From: Odobenus rosmarus divergens
Lineage: Eukaryota > Chordata > Mammalia > Carnivora > Odobenidae
Direction: 5' to 3'
DNA length: 64,000 nucleotides
Assembly (NCBI RefSeq): GCF_000321225.1
Contig: NW_004450459.1
Span: forward strand, 2,238,236 to 2,302,235
The first letter of the stretch is position 1; every line of letters starts with the position of its first letter. A program made the translations under genes and the position numbers. Below the pieces are notes generated by a model. It saw nothing but the letters and a program-made list of their open reading frames with translations, was not told the DNA's origin and did no database searches. Shown here piece after piece: positions 49,631 to 61,539 of this stretch.

Positions 49631-50532
49631 AAGAGGCGCCATAATCATGGGGATGCGGAGAAACGGGAACCCTCCTACACTGTTGGTGGGAATCCAAGCT
49701 GGTGCAGCCACTCTGGAAAACAGTATGGAGGTTCCTCAAAAAGTTGAAAATAGAGCTACCATACGATCCAGCAATTGCACTACTGCGTATTTACCCCAAA
49801 GATACAAATGTAGGGATCCGAAGGGGTACATGCACCCCGATGTTTATAGCAGCAATGTCCACAATAGCCAAACTATGGAAAGAGCCAAGATGTCCATCAA
49901 CGGATGAATGGATAAAGAAGATGTGGTATATATATACAGTGGAATATTATGCAGCCATCAAAAGGAATGAAATCTTGCCATTTGCAACGACGGGGATGGA
50001 ACTGGAGGGTATTATGCTGAGCGATATAAATCAATCAGAGAAAGACATGTATCATATGACCTCACCGATATGAGAAATTCTTATTCTCAGGAAACAAACA
50101 GGGTTGCTGGAGTGGTGGGGGGTGGGAGGGATGGGGTGGCTGGGTGATAGACATTGGGGAGGGTATGTGCTATGGTGAGTGCTGTGAATTGTGTAAGACT
50201 GTTGAATCACAGACCTGTACCTCTGAAACAAATAATACATTATATGTTAAAAAAAAAAAAAGAAGAAGATAGCAGGAGGGGAAGAATGGAGGGGGGGGAA
50301 TCGGAGGGGGAGACCAACCATGAGAGACTATGGACTCTGAAAAACAAACTGAGGGTTCTAGAGGGGAGGGGGGTGGGGGATGGGTTGGCCTGGTGGTGGG
50401 TATTAAGGAGGGCACGTTCTGCATGGAGCTCTGGGTGTTATGCGCAAACAATGAATCATGGAACACTACATCAAAAACTAATGATGTATGGTGATTAACA
50501 TAACATAAAAAAAAAAAGAGGCGCCATAATCA
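49631..50532 (+). mobile_element. 5'-truncated young LINE-1 with 17-bp TSD
   Basis: The insertion spans about 49648-50515 and is flanked by perfect 17-bp copies of AAGAGGCGCCATAATCA (49631-49647 and 50516-50532). It holds the C-terminus of L1 ORF2, the reverse transcriptase/endonuclease polyprotein, with the open frame to about 50073 showing [10 protein letters not shown] and IAAMSTIAKLWKE. A 3' UTR with an internal A run at about 50250-50262 and a second segment ending AACATAACATAAAAAA follow. The perfect duplication and intact frame suggest recent insertion. It is antisense to the gene. Confidence 0.95.
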
Positions 50533-50925
50533 AATGAGTACCTGTACTTCCTCTGGATTGCTGACTGACTTCTGCTTATGATTCAAAGCAGTGGATTGAA
50601 GAAGGGGTCACCAGCTGGTTTGATTTTGGGGGTCTGACTCCTTGATCAGTCTCAATGTGGAATGAGCGAATTCATAACAGACCAATCACTCAGTAATTGG
50701 TAAAATAATTCTTAAATATAGTGGTTTCCTCCCTTGCCTATCAAGATAGCCTCAGGTCAGAACATAGAATCAGTGATTTATTGATCAGTTAACTTGATCA
50801 GTGCAGATAACTAAATTGGATCAACATCCCTCAAAGCAATGTCTCTTTGGTTGGAAACATAAAATGTAGATATTATCTAAGTTTAAATCAAGTTAAAAAC
50901 TTGACTCAAAAGAGTTTCAGAGAGG

Positions 50926-51124
50926 GGTGCCTGGGTAGCTCAGTAGCTTAGGTACCTGACTCTTGATTTCAGCTCAGGTCATGTTCTCAGGGTTGTGAGA
51001 TTGAGCCCTGCCTCAGGCTCAGTGCTCAGCATGGATCCGCTTGGGATTCTCTCCTTCTGTCCCTCCACACACAGACCCCCTCCCCAATCTCACACTCTCT
51101 CTCCCTCCAAAAAAAAAAAAAAAC
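50926..51124 (+). mobile_element. CAN-type SINE variant, plus orientation
   Basis: GGGGTGCCTGGGTAGCTCAGT opens the copy. Its body (CTCAGTGCTCAGCATGGATC, then ACACACAGACCCCC) differs from the main subfamily. It ends in an A run of about 15. TTTCAGAGA appears on both flanks. Confidence 0.9.
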
Positions 51125-51416
51125 TTTCAGAGAAATGTTAATCATCACAAATATATTCATTTGCTTTAAAAAGGAGAATAGTACTAGATATTACTAAATG
51201 GTTATAATTTCAGGAAAAACTCAATAATGTAGACTAATTTGGGTGAAGGGCATAATGAAATGGTAAAAAAAAGTTGAAAAAGTAGAACATTTTTGAAGAA
51301 ATCCTGTTAGTTGGTAACTATGAGCTACTAGATATTCTTAGGTAATTTGTTAAAATATATAAGAATTATTTTAAATGATATCATTGCTTGTATTTTATTT
51401 TATTTTTTAAAATTGT

Positions 51417-51610
51417 TTTTAAAGATTTTATTTATTTATTTGACAGAGAGAGAGAAAGCGAGAGCAGGAACACAAGCAGGGGGAGTGGGAGAGGGAGAAG
51501 CAGGCTTCCGGCAGAGCAGGGAGCCCAACGTGGGGCTCGATCCCAGGACCCTGGGATCATGACCTGAACCGAAGGCAGATGCTTAAGGACTGAGCCACCC
51601 AGGTGCCCCC
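51417..51610 (-). mobile_element. CAN-type SINE, minus orientation
   Basis: AAAGATTTTATTTATTTATT through GAGCCACCCAGGTGCCCCC. Directly after its head a GCGCCCCCACTGTTTG unit is repeated once (about 51606-51640), a small tandem duplication at the insertion edge. The target-site duplication appears to be TTGTATTTTA. Confidence 0.94.
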
Positions 51611-53577
51611 ACTGTTTGCAGGCGCCCCCACTGTTTGTATTTTAATGAGTGCCCTTAAAGTGCTTAAGTACGCCTGAAAAAGTTGGTTCTATTGGTATTC
51701 TAAATCTCAAGGCTTCAATCTCCTTTGCAACACTCATTTGCATTATCTTTGAAGAACAAATTTGGACCAAATAAAAGTATAATTCAGCTTATACCTGAAT
51801 TATTACAAATTCCTAATTAATGTAGTCCAAATTAATAAGAATTTATTACATCTAAAAAATGGAAATTTATGCAAAATACAACTACTCAGTGTTTAGATCT
51901 TTAGAAAACTAGCTTGAAGAGAATGTCTTTCAGATATTCAAATTTTGTATTTTTTATCTACGTCTGCACACTCAGTAATTCTACTCTGGCATTTTACAAA
52001 TACAGATATTCATCATTTTCTCAGCATTTACAGATGTTAATGAATACCCCCTTCTATGACCATCTGTGTAAATGTATAAATTAAATCATAAAAAGAGATT
52101 GTTAGTATTTTTAGTTTAAAAGTGCATATAGGGCATTTTGTTGCCTTAAACAATTTACATTACAAAGCTATAACAACCATCCCAATTAGTGAATCTATCC
52201 TTTTCCATTCCTCATGGATGGTATAAGAAAAGCCAATAAAAAATCATGACATAAACAAAGAAATCATCGCATAAAAGGATTCCATAGGTGTCTCTCAAAT
52301 AATACAGAGTGATATTTCTTTCCAGAGCAAAAACCAGGTAATCACCTCAAGCTCACAGGTCAGAGATACTGAAAGCTACATATCAGAGGACACTCAGTGG
52401 GCAGGATCAAAGATAAAAAGAAAACTGCTTGCTGATTTTAAGTCCGCACTATACATTTTGTATGTTGAATGTAACATGCATTTAAAGCAGAACTAGAATT
52501 CCTATAAATTGAATAACAAATGTCAATAGTGTACTGAAAGTGAGGCTGCCTACCTCAGGTCCAGGAAATAAGGGGTTGTCCTGTCTGTAAATAATTTAAA
52601 AGTAATAATAAAATTTTCAGACTAAGTGACTAATACAACGAAGATGTAGGTATCAAGAGTGGCCGTAATCAAATGAAGACCTCCTCCTTCTGACTAAATA
52701 TCAATACGTGCTGGCAATTCCAGATGTAGTTATAAAATAATCTTCCTGAAAATCAAATTTGTTCATCTACATTCTAAACAATTGCTGTGGTTATGGTTGA
52801 ATTTTAATAATATATATGCAAACAAAATCAGCACATTTTTGTCACTTCTCTTTTAATTAACTACATGGAAGTTAATGTAGAGAACTTGCAGTTATAGAAT
52901 TGGACTTCCAATGCACAATGACTCTGCTAACCTGTTACTTGGAAAGTAAGTTCTTACTGGTTAAAAATCATTTAAGTTCATTTCAGATGTAGTTCAAGTT
53001 TGTAAACTCTGTGCAGCTTATATCCTGACATTTCAACAGTTGATCTGAATTAATGATGCTGGCACAGTGATTGTAAAGACAAAGAAATAGAACTTGACAT
53101 ACTTCAGTTCTCTCATTTTACATGATTGCTTAGAATTTTTGTGTTTAAAATTTAGGAGTGAGAGTATCTACTGTGAGTGCATTATTCTTGCTTGGTAAAT
53201 ATGAATTTTACTTTATACATGACATATTATATGATTTTATTAGTTAATATCTTTAAAATTGAAATTTATGCTTTTTTTAAAAGTTATGTGCTTTAAAACT
53301 AAACAATGAAGAAGAACATAAACTATCAGTGGTACAATTTACTACATATGCAAATTGCATATTTTGTGTAATTTTGATTATTATAATTCACTTATTTGTT
53401 ATTATAATATTATTCATTACTGTGAGAGAATAATATGCAGGTTTAAGTTTTTTCTCATTTAAAAATATATTAATATAAGTAAAAAGAATCAATCCTTTCC
53501 TTTTTCCTTTTTTGTACTGTAATATTAAGTGGTCTAGTAATATTTTAAAACTTTAAAAAAGTCTCTGAGTTTTTTTC

Positions 53578-53912
53578 TGGCTTTTGTTTATTTTTTTATT
53601 ATTATTTTTAAAGATTGTATTTATTTATTTGAAGGAGAGAGAGAGAGAGAGAGTGAAAGAGAGAGAGCACGAGCAAGAGGGGACGGGCAGAGGGAGAGGG
53701 AGAAGCAAACTCCCTGCTGAGCAGGGAGCCCGATGCGGGGCTCAATCCCAGGATCCGGGATCATGACCTGAGCTGAAGGCAGATGCTTAACTGACTGAGC
53801 CACCCAGGCATCGCTGGGAGCCCGATGCGGGGCTCAATCCCAGGATCCGGGATCATGACCTGAGCTGAAGGCAGATGCTTAACTGACTGAGCCACCCAGG
53901 CATCCCTGGCTT
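53578..53912 (-). mobile_element. CAN-type SINE with 92-bp tandem duplication of its head
   Basis: The SINE runs from the AAAGATTGTATTTATTTATT tail to its head. A 92-bp block (GGGAGCCCGATGCGGGG... at 53724-53815) is repeated almost exactly at 53816-53907. I see only one clear mismatch near the join (CATCGCT against CATCCCT). CTGGCTTTT flanks both sides of the composite, so the duplication may have been part of the inserted unit or arisen afterward. Confidence 0.92.
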
Positions 53913-54477
53913 TTTCTTTTTTTTTAAATTTTTTATTGTTATGTTAATCACCATACATTACATCATTAGTTTTTGATGTAGTGTTCCNNNNNNNNNNNNN
54001 NNNNNNNNNNNNNNNNNNNNNNNNNNNNNNNNNNNNNNNNNNNNNNNNNNNNNNNNNNNNNNNNNNNNNNNNNNNNNNNNNNNNNNNNNNNNNNNNNNNN
54101 NNNNNNNNNNNNNNNNNNNNNNNNNNNNNNNNNNNNNNNNNNNNNNNNNNNNNNNNNNNNNNNNNNNNNNNNNNNNNNNNNNNNNNNNNNNNNNNNNNNN
54201 NNNNNNNNNNNNNNNNNNNNNNNNNNNNNNNNNNNNNNNNNNNNNNNNNNNNNNNNNNNNNNNNNNNNNNNNNNNNNNNNNNNNNNNNNNNNNNNNNNNN
54301 NNNNNNNNNNNNNNNNNNNNNNNNNNNNNNNNNNNNNNNNNNNNNNNNNNNNNNNNNNNNNNNNNNNTTTGATGGCTGCATAATATTCCATTGTGTATAT
54401 ATACCACATCTTCTTTATCCATTCATCTGTCGATGGACATCTTGGCTCTTTCCACAGTTTGCATCCCTGGCTTTTAT
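53902..54477 (-). mobile_element. Young LINE-1 3' end, broken by an assembly gap
   Basis: After the T-rich 3' end, TGTTATGTTAATCACCATAC matches the reverse complement of the distal 3' UTR seen at 50470-50510. Past the gap (54368 on), ATGGCTGCATAATATTCC and CCATTCATCTGTCGATGGAC are the ORF2 end. CATCCCTGGCTTTT at about 53902-53915 and again at about 54464-54477 is the target-site duplication. Confidence 0.93.
53988..54367. other. Assembly gap (380 N)
   Basis: Undetermined bases inside the LINE-1. Flanking landmarks imply the missing part is L1 3' UTR and the end of ORF2. Apparent open frames crossing the gap are meaningless. Confidence 1.
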
Positions 54478-54825
54478 TACTATTTATGTAAATTCATATT
54501 TGTTCTGAAAGTGACTGCTCTATAGAGGGGATATTAAAATTACCTGCTTCTGGTGTCAGATGTGTTAGATACACCACTGATAAAGTAATACAGTTTTATT
54601 TATAAGAGCTAAAATACACTTCTATCTGAAGGAAACACAAATTAGTAAGAGTCAAATCAGAGTCTCTGCTCCCCAAAGTCATAACCTTAACAGAGTGACT
54701 TATTCTTGGGAGTTCCTGTTCATCAGAATTGTTCTCTGAGTAGTGAATACAACATTTGCTCTCCATGTGCCCTAGAAGACAGAACTGAAGAGAGGAAAAA
54801 AGACTAAGGTTTCGTTTCTTTTCTT

Positions 54826-55040
54826 TTTCCTTTCCTTTCCTTTCCTTTCCTTTCCTTTCCTTTCCTTTCCTTTCCTTTCCTTTCCTTTCCTTTCCTTTCC
54901 TTTCCTTTCCTTTCCTCTCCTCCCCTCCCCTCCCCTTCCCTTCCCTCCCCTCCCCTCCCCTTCCTTTCCCTCCCCTTCCCTTCCCTCCCCTTCTCTTTCT
55001 GTTCTTTTTCCTTCCCTCCTATTCTTTCTTCTTTCTTTCA
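54826..55040. repeat. TTTCC pentanucleotide repeat and pyrimidine tract
   Basis: Eighteen uninterrupted TTTCC units (54826-54915) are followed by a degenerate C/T tract (CCCTCCCC, CCCTTCCC) to about 55040. Nearly all bases on this strand for about 215 nt are pyrimidines, a mirror-repeat-like tract able to form triplex DNA. No coding meaning. Confidence 0.97.
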
Positions 55041-55357
55041 AGACTTAGGTAAGATGAAATGCTAGCCACTAAAAATCATTAAATCCTGGAACATTTTGCC
55101 AAAGGAAGCCGTGCAACATTTACTCTGTGAGAATGAAAGAGTCAATCACTTTAATCATCATCTTAAATAATCATGGTTTCAGGTATGCAGATAGGCAAAA
55201 TTTTGCATAATTTTAGAGGGTTCATGGACCCCTGTGGCCTATACATAGACTGCATCCTTAAGAAGTCCCATCTGTTTTAGCTCTAGTATTTTATAATTCT
55301 TCAAGTCTCTCTCTCTCTCTCTCATCCTGACCATTTCTCAAGCTTTTCTTTTCTTCT

Positions 55358-55580
55358 TTTTGTAAAGATTTTATTTATTTATTTGAGAGAGAGAGAGCAC
55401 CAGCTAGTGAGCACACAAGCAGGGGGAGGGGCAGAGGCAGAGGGAGAAACAGACTCCCCACTGAGCAGGAAGCCTGACCTGGGGGGGGTCCCCTCTATGT
55501 GGAGTTCCATCCCAGGACACTGAGATCATGACCTGAGCCGAAGGCAGACGCTTAACCATCTGAGCCACCCAGGTGCCCCT
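55358..55580 (-). mobile_element. CAN-type SINE, minus orientation
   Basis: AAAGATTTTATTTATTTATT to GAGCCACCCAGGTGCCCC. The body has a short insertion near 55481-55505 (GGGGGGGTCCCC). TCTCAAGCTTTT and TCTCAAGCTTTC flank it as target site. Confidence 0.94.
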
Positions 55581-56850
55581 CTCTCAAGCTTTCCATAATT
55601 TCATGAACCTAATTTCAGAACCACGAACCTCTGTGCAAATACAGAGATAATACAGGGGGAGAGTATCTACTATAGAGCCTGGAAGAAAAACAGGCATCCA
55701 TCAAATGCTAACTTTCTGATTGCGGTTATTCCGGCCCATGTGCTGGAATCCTTTTCTAGATTTATATTACCCTACAGTTAACATTATACAGTTTAGTGGT
55801 GATTCTAAGTGTATTTGTTTCCCTAGCAAGATAATTGGGTCTATGAGGATGGGGAAACTGTCTTCTATTTCTCAAATCCTCCTTTTTGGGCAGGAACTAT
55901 TTTGACACTCTTCTGTCTCTGACTAAGTTCACCGCTTCTTTACTCTCCTTGAAGTCACATTAACCAGCAACACTATTTTTTCCAACAAAGATCCCTACCT
56001 TGAAATTTTAGAAATTGGCTAAAGCAATGCTTCCTCATATGCTATTATTTCCCGCCCTCAACCTGAGCCATGTATCATAAAATTCCAGTCAGGTTTTCCC
56101 CCCAAAACTGATCTTTATGCTGACCCACCAGTATCTAAAGTTCTTTGGCCTCTAGAGCAAATGATATCACATTTTATTCAAATTCCTGCTTGAGAGATGA
56201 AAGTAGCTAAAAGTTACCTCTTTTGCAGGATGTTCCGAACTGTATTAAATCAGCCACTTGCTTGAAAGCAACGGAGTAGACAAATTTACTTTTTGTTGCA
56301 TCCAGCTTTTTTGTTTTGTTTTTGTCTTACATTAGTGATACTTTTTTCTTGTTGTAAAGGTTGTGAAATTTATAGTCCATTGCCCACACAGGCATACAGA
56401 ATGTAAGACAAGCTACGGGGAACCAAACATGTCCTACATGAAGCCTGAATATAAACTTTAAACCAGCAGCTAGTTATTTAGGAAACTTATAGGTGTTCAG
56501 CCTCAAAATTCTACCTGATTTCTAATTATATGTTAAATAAATTTTTAACTGAAGAATACCAAACCACAAAAATTGAGGGAAACACAATCTTTCTGTTAAG
56601 GATTCCACAACCAATCTAAACTAAAGAAAAATCCATACCAAGCAAAGAAGGAAAATACTCAAGCCTTCAACAATCTTCCTCAACCAAGTGGCAAGAGAAC
56701 TTTAGATGACAAAAATCACCAACAAAATGACTCGAAAATGCTTTCAGGATTCTTTTACTTTTGCCTACAAGAGTTACTAACACAGGGATTTTACACAGGA
56801 AAAAAGAAGTCCCACAGTGTTTTTTAAAGGTGTTATTAATATTTGCTCAC

Positions 56851-57078
56851 CAGGGGAGCCTGGGTGGTTGAGTTGCTTGAGTGTCCAACTCTTGGTTTCA
56901 GCTCAGGTCATGAACTCAGGTCTTGGGATCAAGCCCCTTGTCAGGTTCTGTGCTCACCCCAGAGTCTGTCTGGGTTTCTCTCCCTCTCCCTGTGCCCACC
57001 CCGCCTCCCCGTGGGCTCTCTCTCTCCTCCCCCTCTCAAATAAATAAATAAATAAATAAATAAAATCTTTAAAATGTA
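56851..57078 (+). mobile_element. CAN-type SINE variant, plus orientation
   Basis: GGGGAGCCTGGGTGGTTGAG opens a copy of a cat-like or older subfamily body (CTCAGGTCATGAACTCAGG). It ends in an AAATAAATAAATAAA tail. Flanks ATTTGCTCACCA and ATTTGCTCAGCA are the target site. Confidence 0.93.
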
Positions 57079-57445
57079 TAAAGTTCTTTAAAAAAATTTG
57101 CTCAGCAAACTTGTACTTAATGGAAATGTACCAAAGCTTGTAGTACTGGTAGTGAATTGTAGATACCGAATGGCTTCTGTTAAGAATGTATTCTGATATG
57201 TGGGGGTGGTTTTTGGTACTTTCCTTGTAACATTCATACTTGCTGTTATTCTTCACAGCATCATATTGGCTGATCATCCTAACTTTAAATATTATTGAAC
57301 ATGTATGAATACCTAAAGTAGCATGTCATGTGAGGCATCTATGTATTTTAAGAAAAGTCAGAAAAATTTTGAATTACTTGTGTTGCATAATTTCCTCATT
57401 AGTTAAATATAAGATCTGATGAGTCTTTTTAAGATGTAATGCTCA

Positions 57446-57632
57446 CTTAAAAAAATTTTATTTATTTATTTTAGAGAGAGAGAGAAAGAGAGCGAGCACA
57501 AGCTGGGGGGCAAAGGGGAGAGGGACAAGGAGACTCTCCTGACTCAGGGTTCAATCCCAGGACCCTGAGATCATGACCTGAGCCGAAATCAAGAGTCGGA
57601 CACTTAACTGACTGAGCCACCCAGGCGCCCCT
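57446..57632 (-). mobile_element. CAN-type SINE, minus orientation
   Basis: TTTTATTTATTTATTTTAGAG tail region to GAGCCACCCAGGCGCCCC. TAATGCTCACTT and TAATGCTTACCTT flank it. Confidence 0.94.
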
Positions 57633-58502
57633 AATGCTTACCTTTTTTAAAAAACTTCACTTTTATCCTAGTCTTTCCTCCAGCGATGAATTTAGAATCT
57701 ATTCTAAATTATCCAAATATACATTTAAAATAAGGGAGTGCTGAGAAAGACTGACATTTTTGTAATATTGTCTGCCTACTCTGGAGGCAAGTTTTTTTTC
57801 TTTTAATTTAATAAGTAACTACTATATGCTTCAAAAAAGCTGACTACACTTTAAGAGCTTTGTTAAGCAGAGTTATTGAAGACAACTTTGAGCTCGGCAT
57901 GTTCCTTTTCCCTAGAACCATGCTATATTTCTGTTAAGTTGAAGCAAAAAATGTTCATCATTGTGTCAGCTCTGTCTGCAAAGCAGAGAATTACCTTCCC
58001 AAGCTCCTGAGATTTATACTTTTAATTACCTCCTATCTGCTTCGCTACCCTCCACACCTAAGAATCAATATAAATAGTCTTATTTATGGGAAAAATGTAA
58101 AATGTTTGACAAAAAAAGGCTATTATTTTCTAGATTTCTATTTGATGCTATTGATTCCTTCTATCTTCAGTAACTGTTTCTTGAGAGAATCAGTTGGCTT
58201 TTCAAACTTACAAAATTATTCATTTATCTAATAATTTGTACTGCTTGATAACAAATAGTTGTAAAGTTTGCAACTAGCTTTTCAGGTCCCAACCCAGCAA
58301 TGAGATTATTATTACCTTGGCATCTCTTTATTTACTCATCGGCTGCAGAATTCAGTTTAAGTATGGTTTTCTCCAAAACCCTTCATCATAAACTCACTTC
58401 TGTGAAGACCAGCTCCCATGACTTATTTCATTTCTGAATGGGAGGTCCCTATTAACACAGGCAAAACCTAGCCACTGAGGCACGGTACTTTTAAAACTCT
58501 GC

Positions 58503-58701
58503 TGGGCGCCTGGGTGGCTCAGTTGGTTAAGCGACTGCCTTCGTCTCAGGTCATGATCCTGGAGTCCTGGGATCGAGTCCCGCATTGGGCTCCCTGCTCA
58601 GCGGGGGGTCTGCTTCTCCCTCTGACCCTCTTCCATCTCGTGCTCTCTATCTCTCATTCTCTCTCTCTCAAATAAATAAATAAAATCTTAAAAAAAAAAC
58701 C
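58503..58701 (+). mobile_element. CAN-type SINE, plus orientation
   Basis: GGGCGCCTGGGTGGCTCAGT through the CATTGGGCTCCCTGCTCAGC body to AAATAAATAAATAAAATC and an A run. It is well preserved. CTCTGC appears at both edges. Confidence 0.95.
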
Positions 58702-58853
58702 TCTGCCCCTCACGTTTTATCAGCATCAATTCTTTAAAACAAAACCCAACAAATTATATATATAATTATACATTGTATTTATATAATTTATATGATTTAT
58801 AAATATAAACATAGAATAAACGAATAGGCTAAGAAAGGTGTTATCTGGAGGAC

Positions 58854-59053
58854 TTTTTTTTGTTATAAGATTTTGTTTATTTATCTGTCAGAAAGAGAGA
58901 GAGAGAGCACAAGCAGGGAAAGCAGCAGGCAGAGAGAGAAGCAGACTCCCCGCGGAGCAGGGAGCCCGATGTGGGACTCGATCCCAGGACCGTGGGATCA
59001 TGACCTGAGCTGAAGGCAGCTGCTTAACTGACTGGGCCACTCAGGTGTCCCTA
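58854..59053 (-). mobile_element. CAN-type SINE, minus orientation
   Basis: Poly-T and AAGATTTTGTTTATTTATC to GGGCCACTCAGGTGTCCC. TATCTGGAGGACTT and TATGTGGAGGGCTT flank it as a target site. Confidence 0.94.
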
Positions 59054-59699
59054 TGTGGAGGGCTTTAGGAGAAATAGAGCAGATGTGTATGGGTGCAGGC
59101 AATGGTTGTCTATATAGGTGGGAGGATGGAACGGTTAACAGTTGATCTGCAGAATCAATACAGGTAGGTAGTTGTCAGATGTATGGGACCGTGGTGATGT
59201 AGGGAGGGTCAAATGTTGAAACAAGAATGTTCAAAGCTTTCCTTGAGATATCAGTTGGGGTAATGCACTACCAAATGCAATGTCTGAGAATTCAGGAAAT
59301 ACAGGACAAACTGATTTCTTTTTACACAGTATGCTGGTTAGAGTTTCAAATAATATGCTCAATGTGTTTGTTTTGTTTTGCTTTTTTGTTTTTACCTTCT
59401 AGATAATTTTTCAAGTGAAGTACCTCTGGATTTAAAGCAATGAATCCAGTTATAAACCTCAAGTTTCATGAAGGCACTACGGATGTCCCAGAATGAAAGG
59501 GAAAACAGTGTATTTGTTGTACTTCTGTGCCCGAGAAAGAGGAAGAAGGGGAGGAAGAGAAGAGGTTGGAGAGTGGGGGGGCGGAAGCAGGTAGAGAACA
59601 AAGGAAGGAGGAATGCAGTTGTTAGTAGAAGAGAACCTATTCTGACAAGCAAAGGGGAACACCGATAACTCATGGACAGGATTTCTGGAGTTAAAAGCA

Positions 59700-60420
59700 A
59701 GCACTAGGCAGCGAGTAGCAAAAGTGGAATCCCCTGGAAGAATGAGATATGGCGACTCCTGAAGAGCTTGCTCCTTCAGAAAAAGAGTAGCTGCCCTTGC
59801 GGCTGAGTGCCTCTTCCGCTTTTGCTGTAGGGGACATCGGTTTCTGTTTGCTGGCGCTCAGGCCTTCCCTGGGAAGGTAGGGCAGCTGCTACAGGGACTT
59901 GCTAGCCCACGGCAGCTGGTGGAGAGGGGGAGTGAAGTCCGGTGGCCAAAGGGGATGGGGGCTTGGCTGAGAGCACACGGAAGGGGCATTTATGTGGGAC
60001 CCAGAGTTGTGGCTTTCTCCCTAATCTCATGACTGCTGAAATCTCTGCTGGATGATGGAGGACTCCGGGGCTTCTAGCAGAACCCCCGCGAAAGCCTCTG
60101 AAGTGGCAGATGGTGGATGGGGGCAGTTTATTTATGCAAGACAGATAATTTATATCGCACTCTGTGAACTGCTGAAGAAATCAGGAAGTGGACATAAGAT
60201 TAAAATAAAAGAGAGAGAGAGAGAGGTCGAAAGAACCAGGAGGACGTACTTAAATAACCTTATCCAAAGGAAAATTGCTCAGAAGACAAGGATGCGGAAG
60301 GCCGAGGAAAGGCCGAGCCGGCATACCGGTCACACACCAAGTGCAGTCCTGGGGGAATTGAGGGGAACCCTGAATGACTGCACATCCTGAAATTTCAGAC
60401 AGATTTACAGTCAAGAATAG
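59700..60420. other. GC-richer unique segment within the intron
   Basis: A roughly 700-bp segment is richer in GC and CpG than its surroundings (for example AGAACCCCCGCGAAAGCC, GGCCGAGCCGGCATACCGG). A 112-codon plus-strand frame starts at 60052 but resembles nothing I know. It could be a regulatory element, an alternative promoter or an unrecognised old repeat. Confidence 0.3.
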
Positions 60421-61539
60421 GGGAGTCAGGTCACCGACCTGAATGTTCACACAAATGGCTGGTCAACCTGACATTTTAACTTCTAAGCAAACCCTTAATT
60501 TCCTGTCCATTTGTACGTAGTCCAGCTGAAATCAATGAGATGACATGAGGTCATTTGTTTGGGCTTTGAGACATGAGGAAATAGAACACAGCAAAAAGAC
60601 CAGTGGGCTAAAATGAGAGGTAGAGCTATTTGGATAACCAAAGTCCAAAAACCGAAACAAAGACAAAGAACAACGCAACAGAATTAAAAGCCTAGAGAAA
60701 CCACCACATAGATAAAATAAAGAAATGCGAACTGTAAGTGATTCGAAGTTTATAGTGCTCTTCAAAGGTAATACTGTAAATTTGGAACATCAAATGGGTT
60801 AGCTCCAAATGAGTAATGAAAGCCTGTGGGGTCAGCAATTAGGGACACTGCATCTCATCCTTAATCAATTGTGGTATTAATGCTGAGTATCAAAATTTCA
60901 GGGTCAATTCCTAAATTAGAGTACATAAAACTTGATTAAAAAGATCATTATGCTCTTATTTCGATTTGCCTACGAAGCATAAAGGACCCAGTAGTATATT
61001 AAGGGTATTTATGATTAACCGTGTTCTGAGATAATAATAATAAAAGGAGATTCATCTCTATTTTTAAATCAAGTTGCCCTGATTTTGTGTAAGATCTGTT
61101 TAAGGATCAGTTTCCTTTATTCTTCTGCTACGATCATCCAAAGAACTGAAATTAATACGCAAATCAGAAAATATTTGGGATCTGCCAACTTTCAACCTAG
61201 CCAAAAAGAGAAACATTAGCCTCAAAAAATATTTTAGAAGTCTACGTTAGCTCTTGTTTCTGGTCTTTTCACATGAAACCTGAAAGCCCAGTAGTTTTGA
61301 GAGTCTTTTTTAAGGCCAAGTACAGAACAGGATATAGACCTATTTCCCTGGCAAGGCTTACCTCTAGAAATGCATTTCCCAGCTAAAGAGTAAAGATTCA
61401 GATTTAGGCTTATCAGTTTATGAGCCCACTATAGTTGCAGTGTACTCATTTGTTGGAGAAGAAAGGGGCATTCAGGCTTAGAACAACCTCACTCAGTGCT
61501 GAGCTTCAGCCATTTAGGAAAAAAAAAGGTGGCCAAGAA

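Noticed and set aside
53944..54508. Four open frames of 145-175 codons
   Set aside because: They cross the 380-bp run of N and owe their length to undetermined bases.
54772..55041. Glu/Lys/Gly-rich 89-codon frame
   Set aside because: A translation of the pentanucleotide repeat, not a gene.
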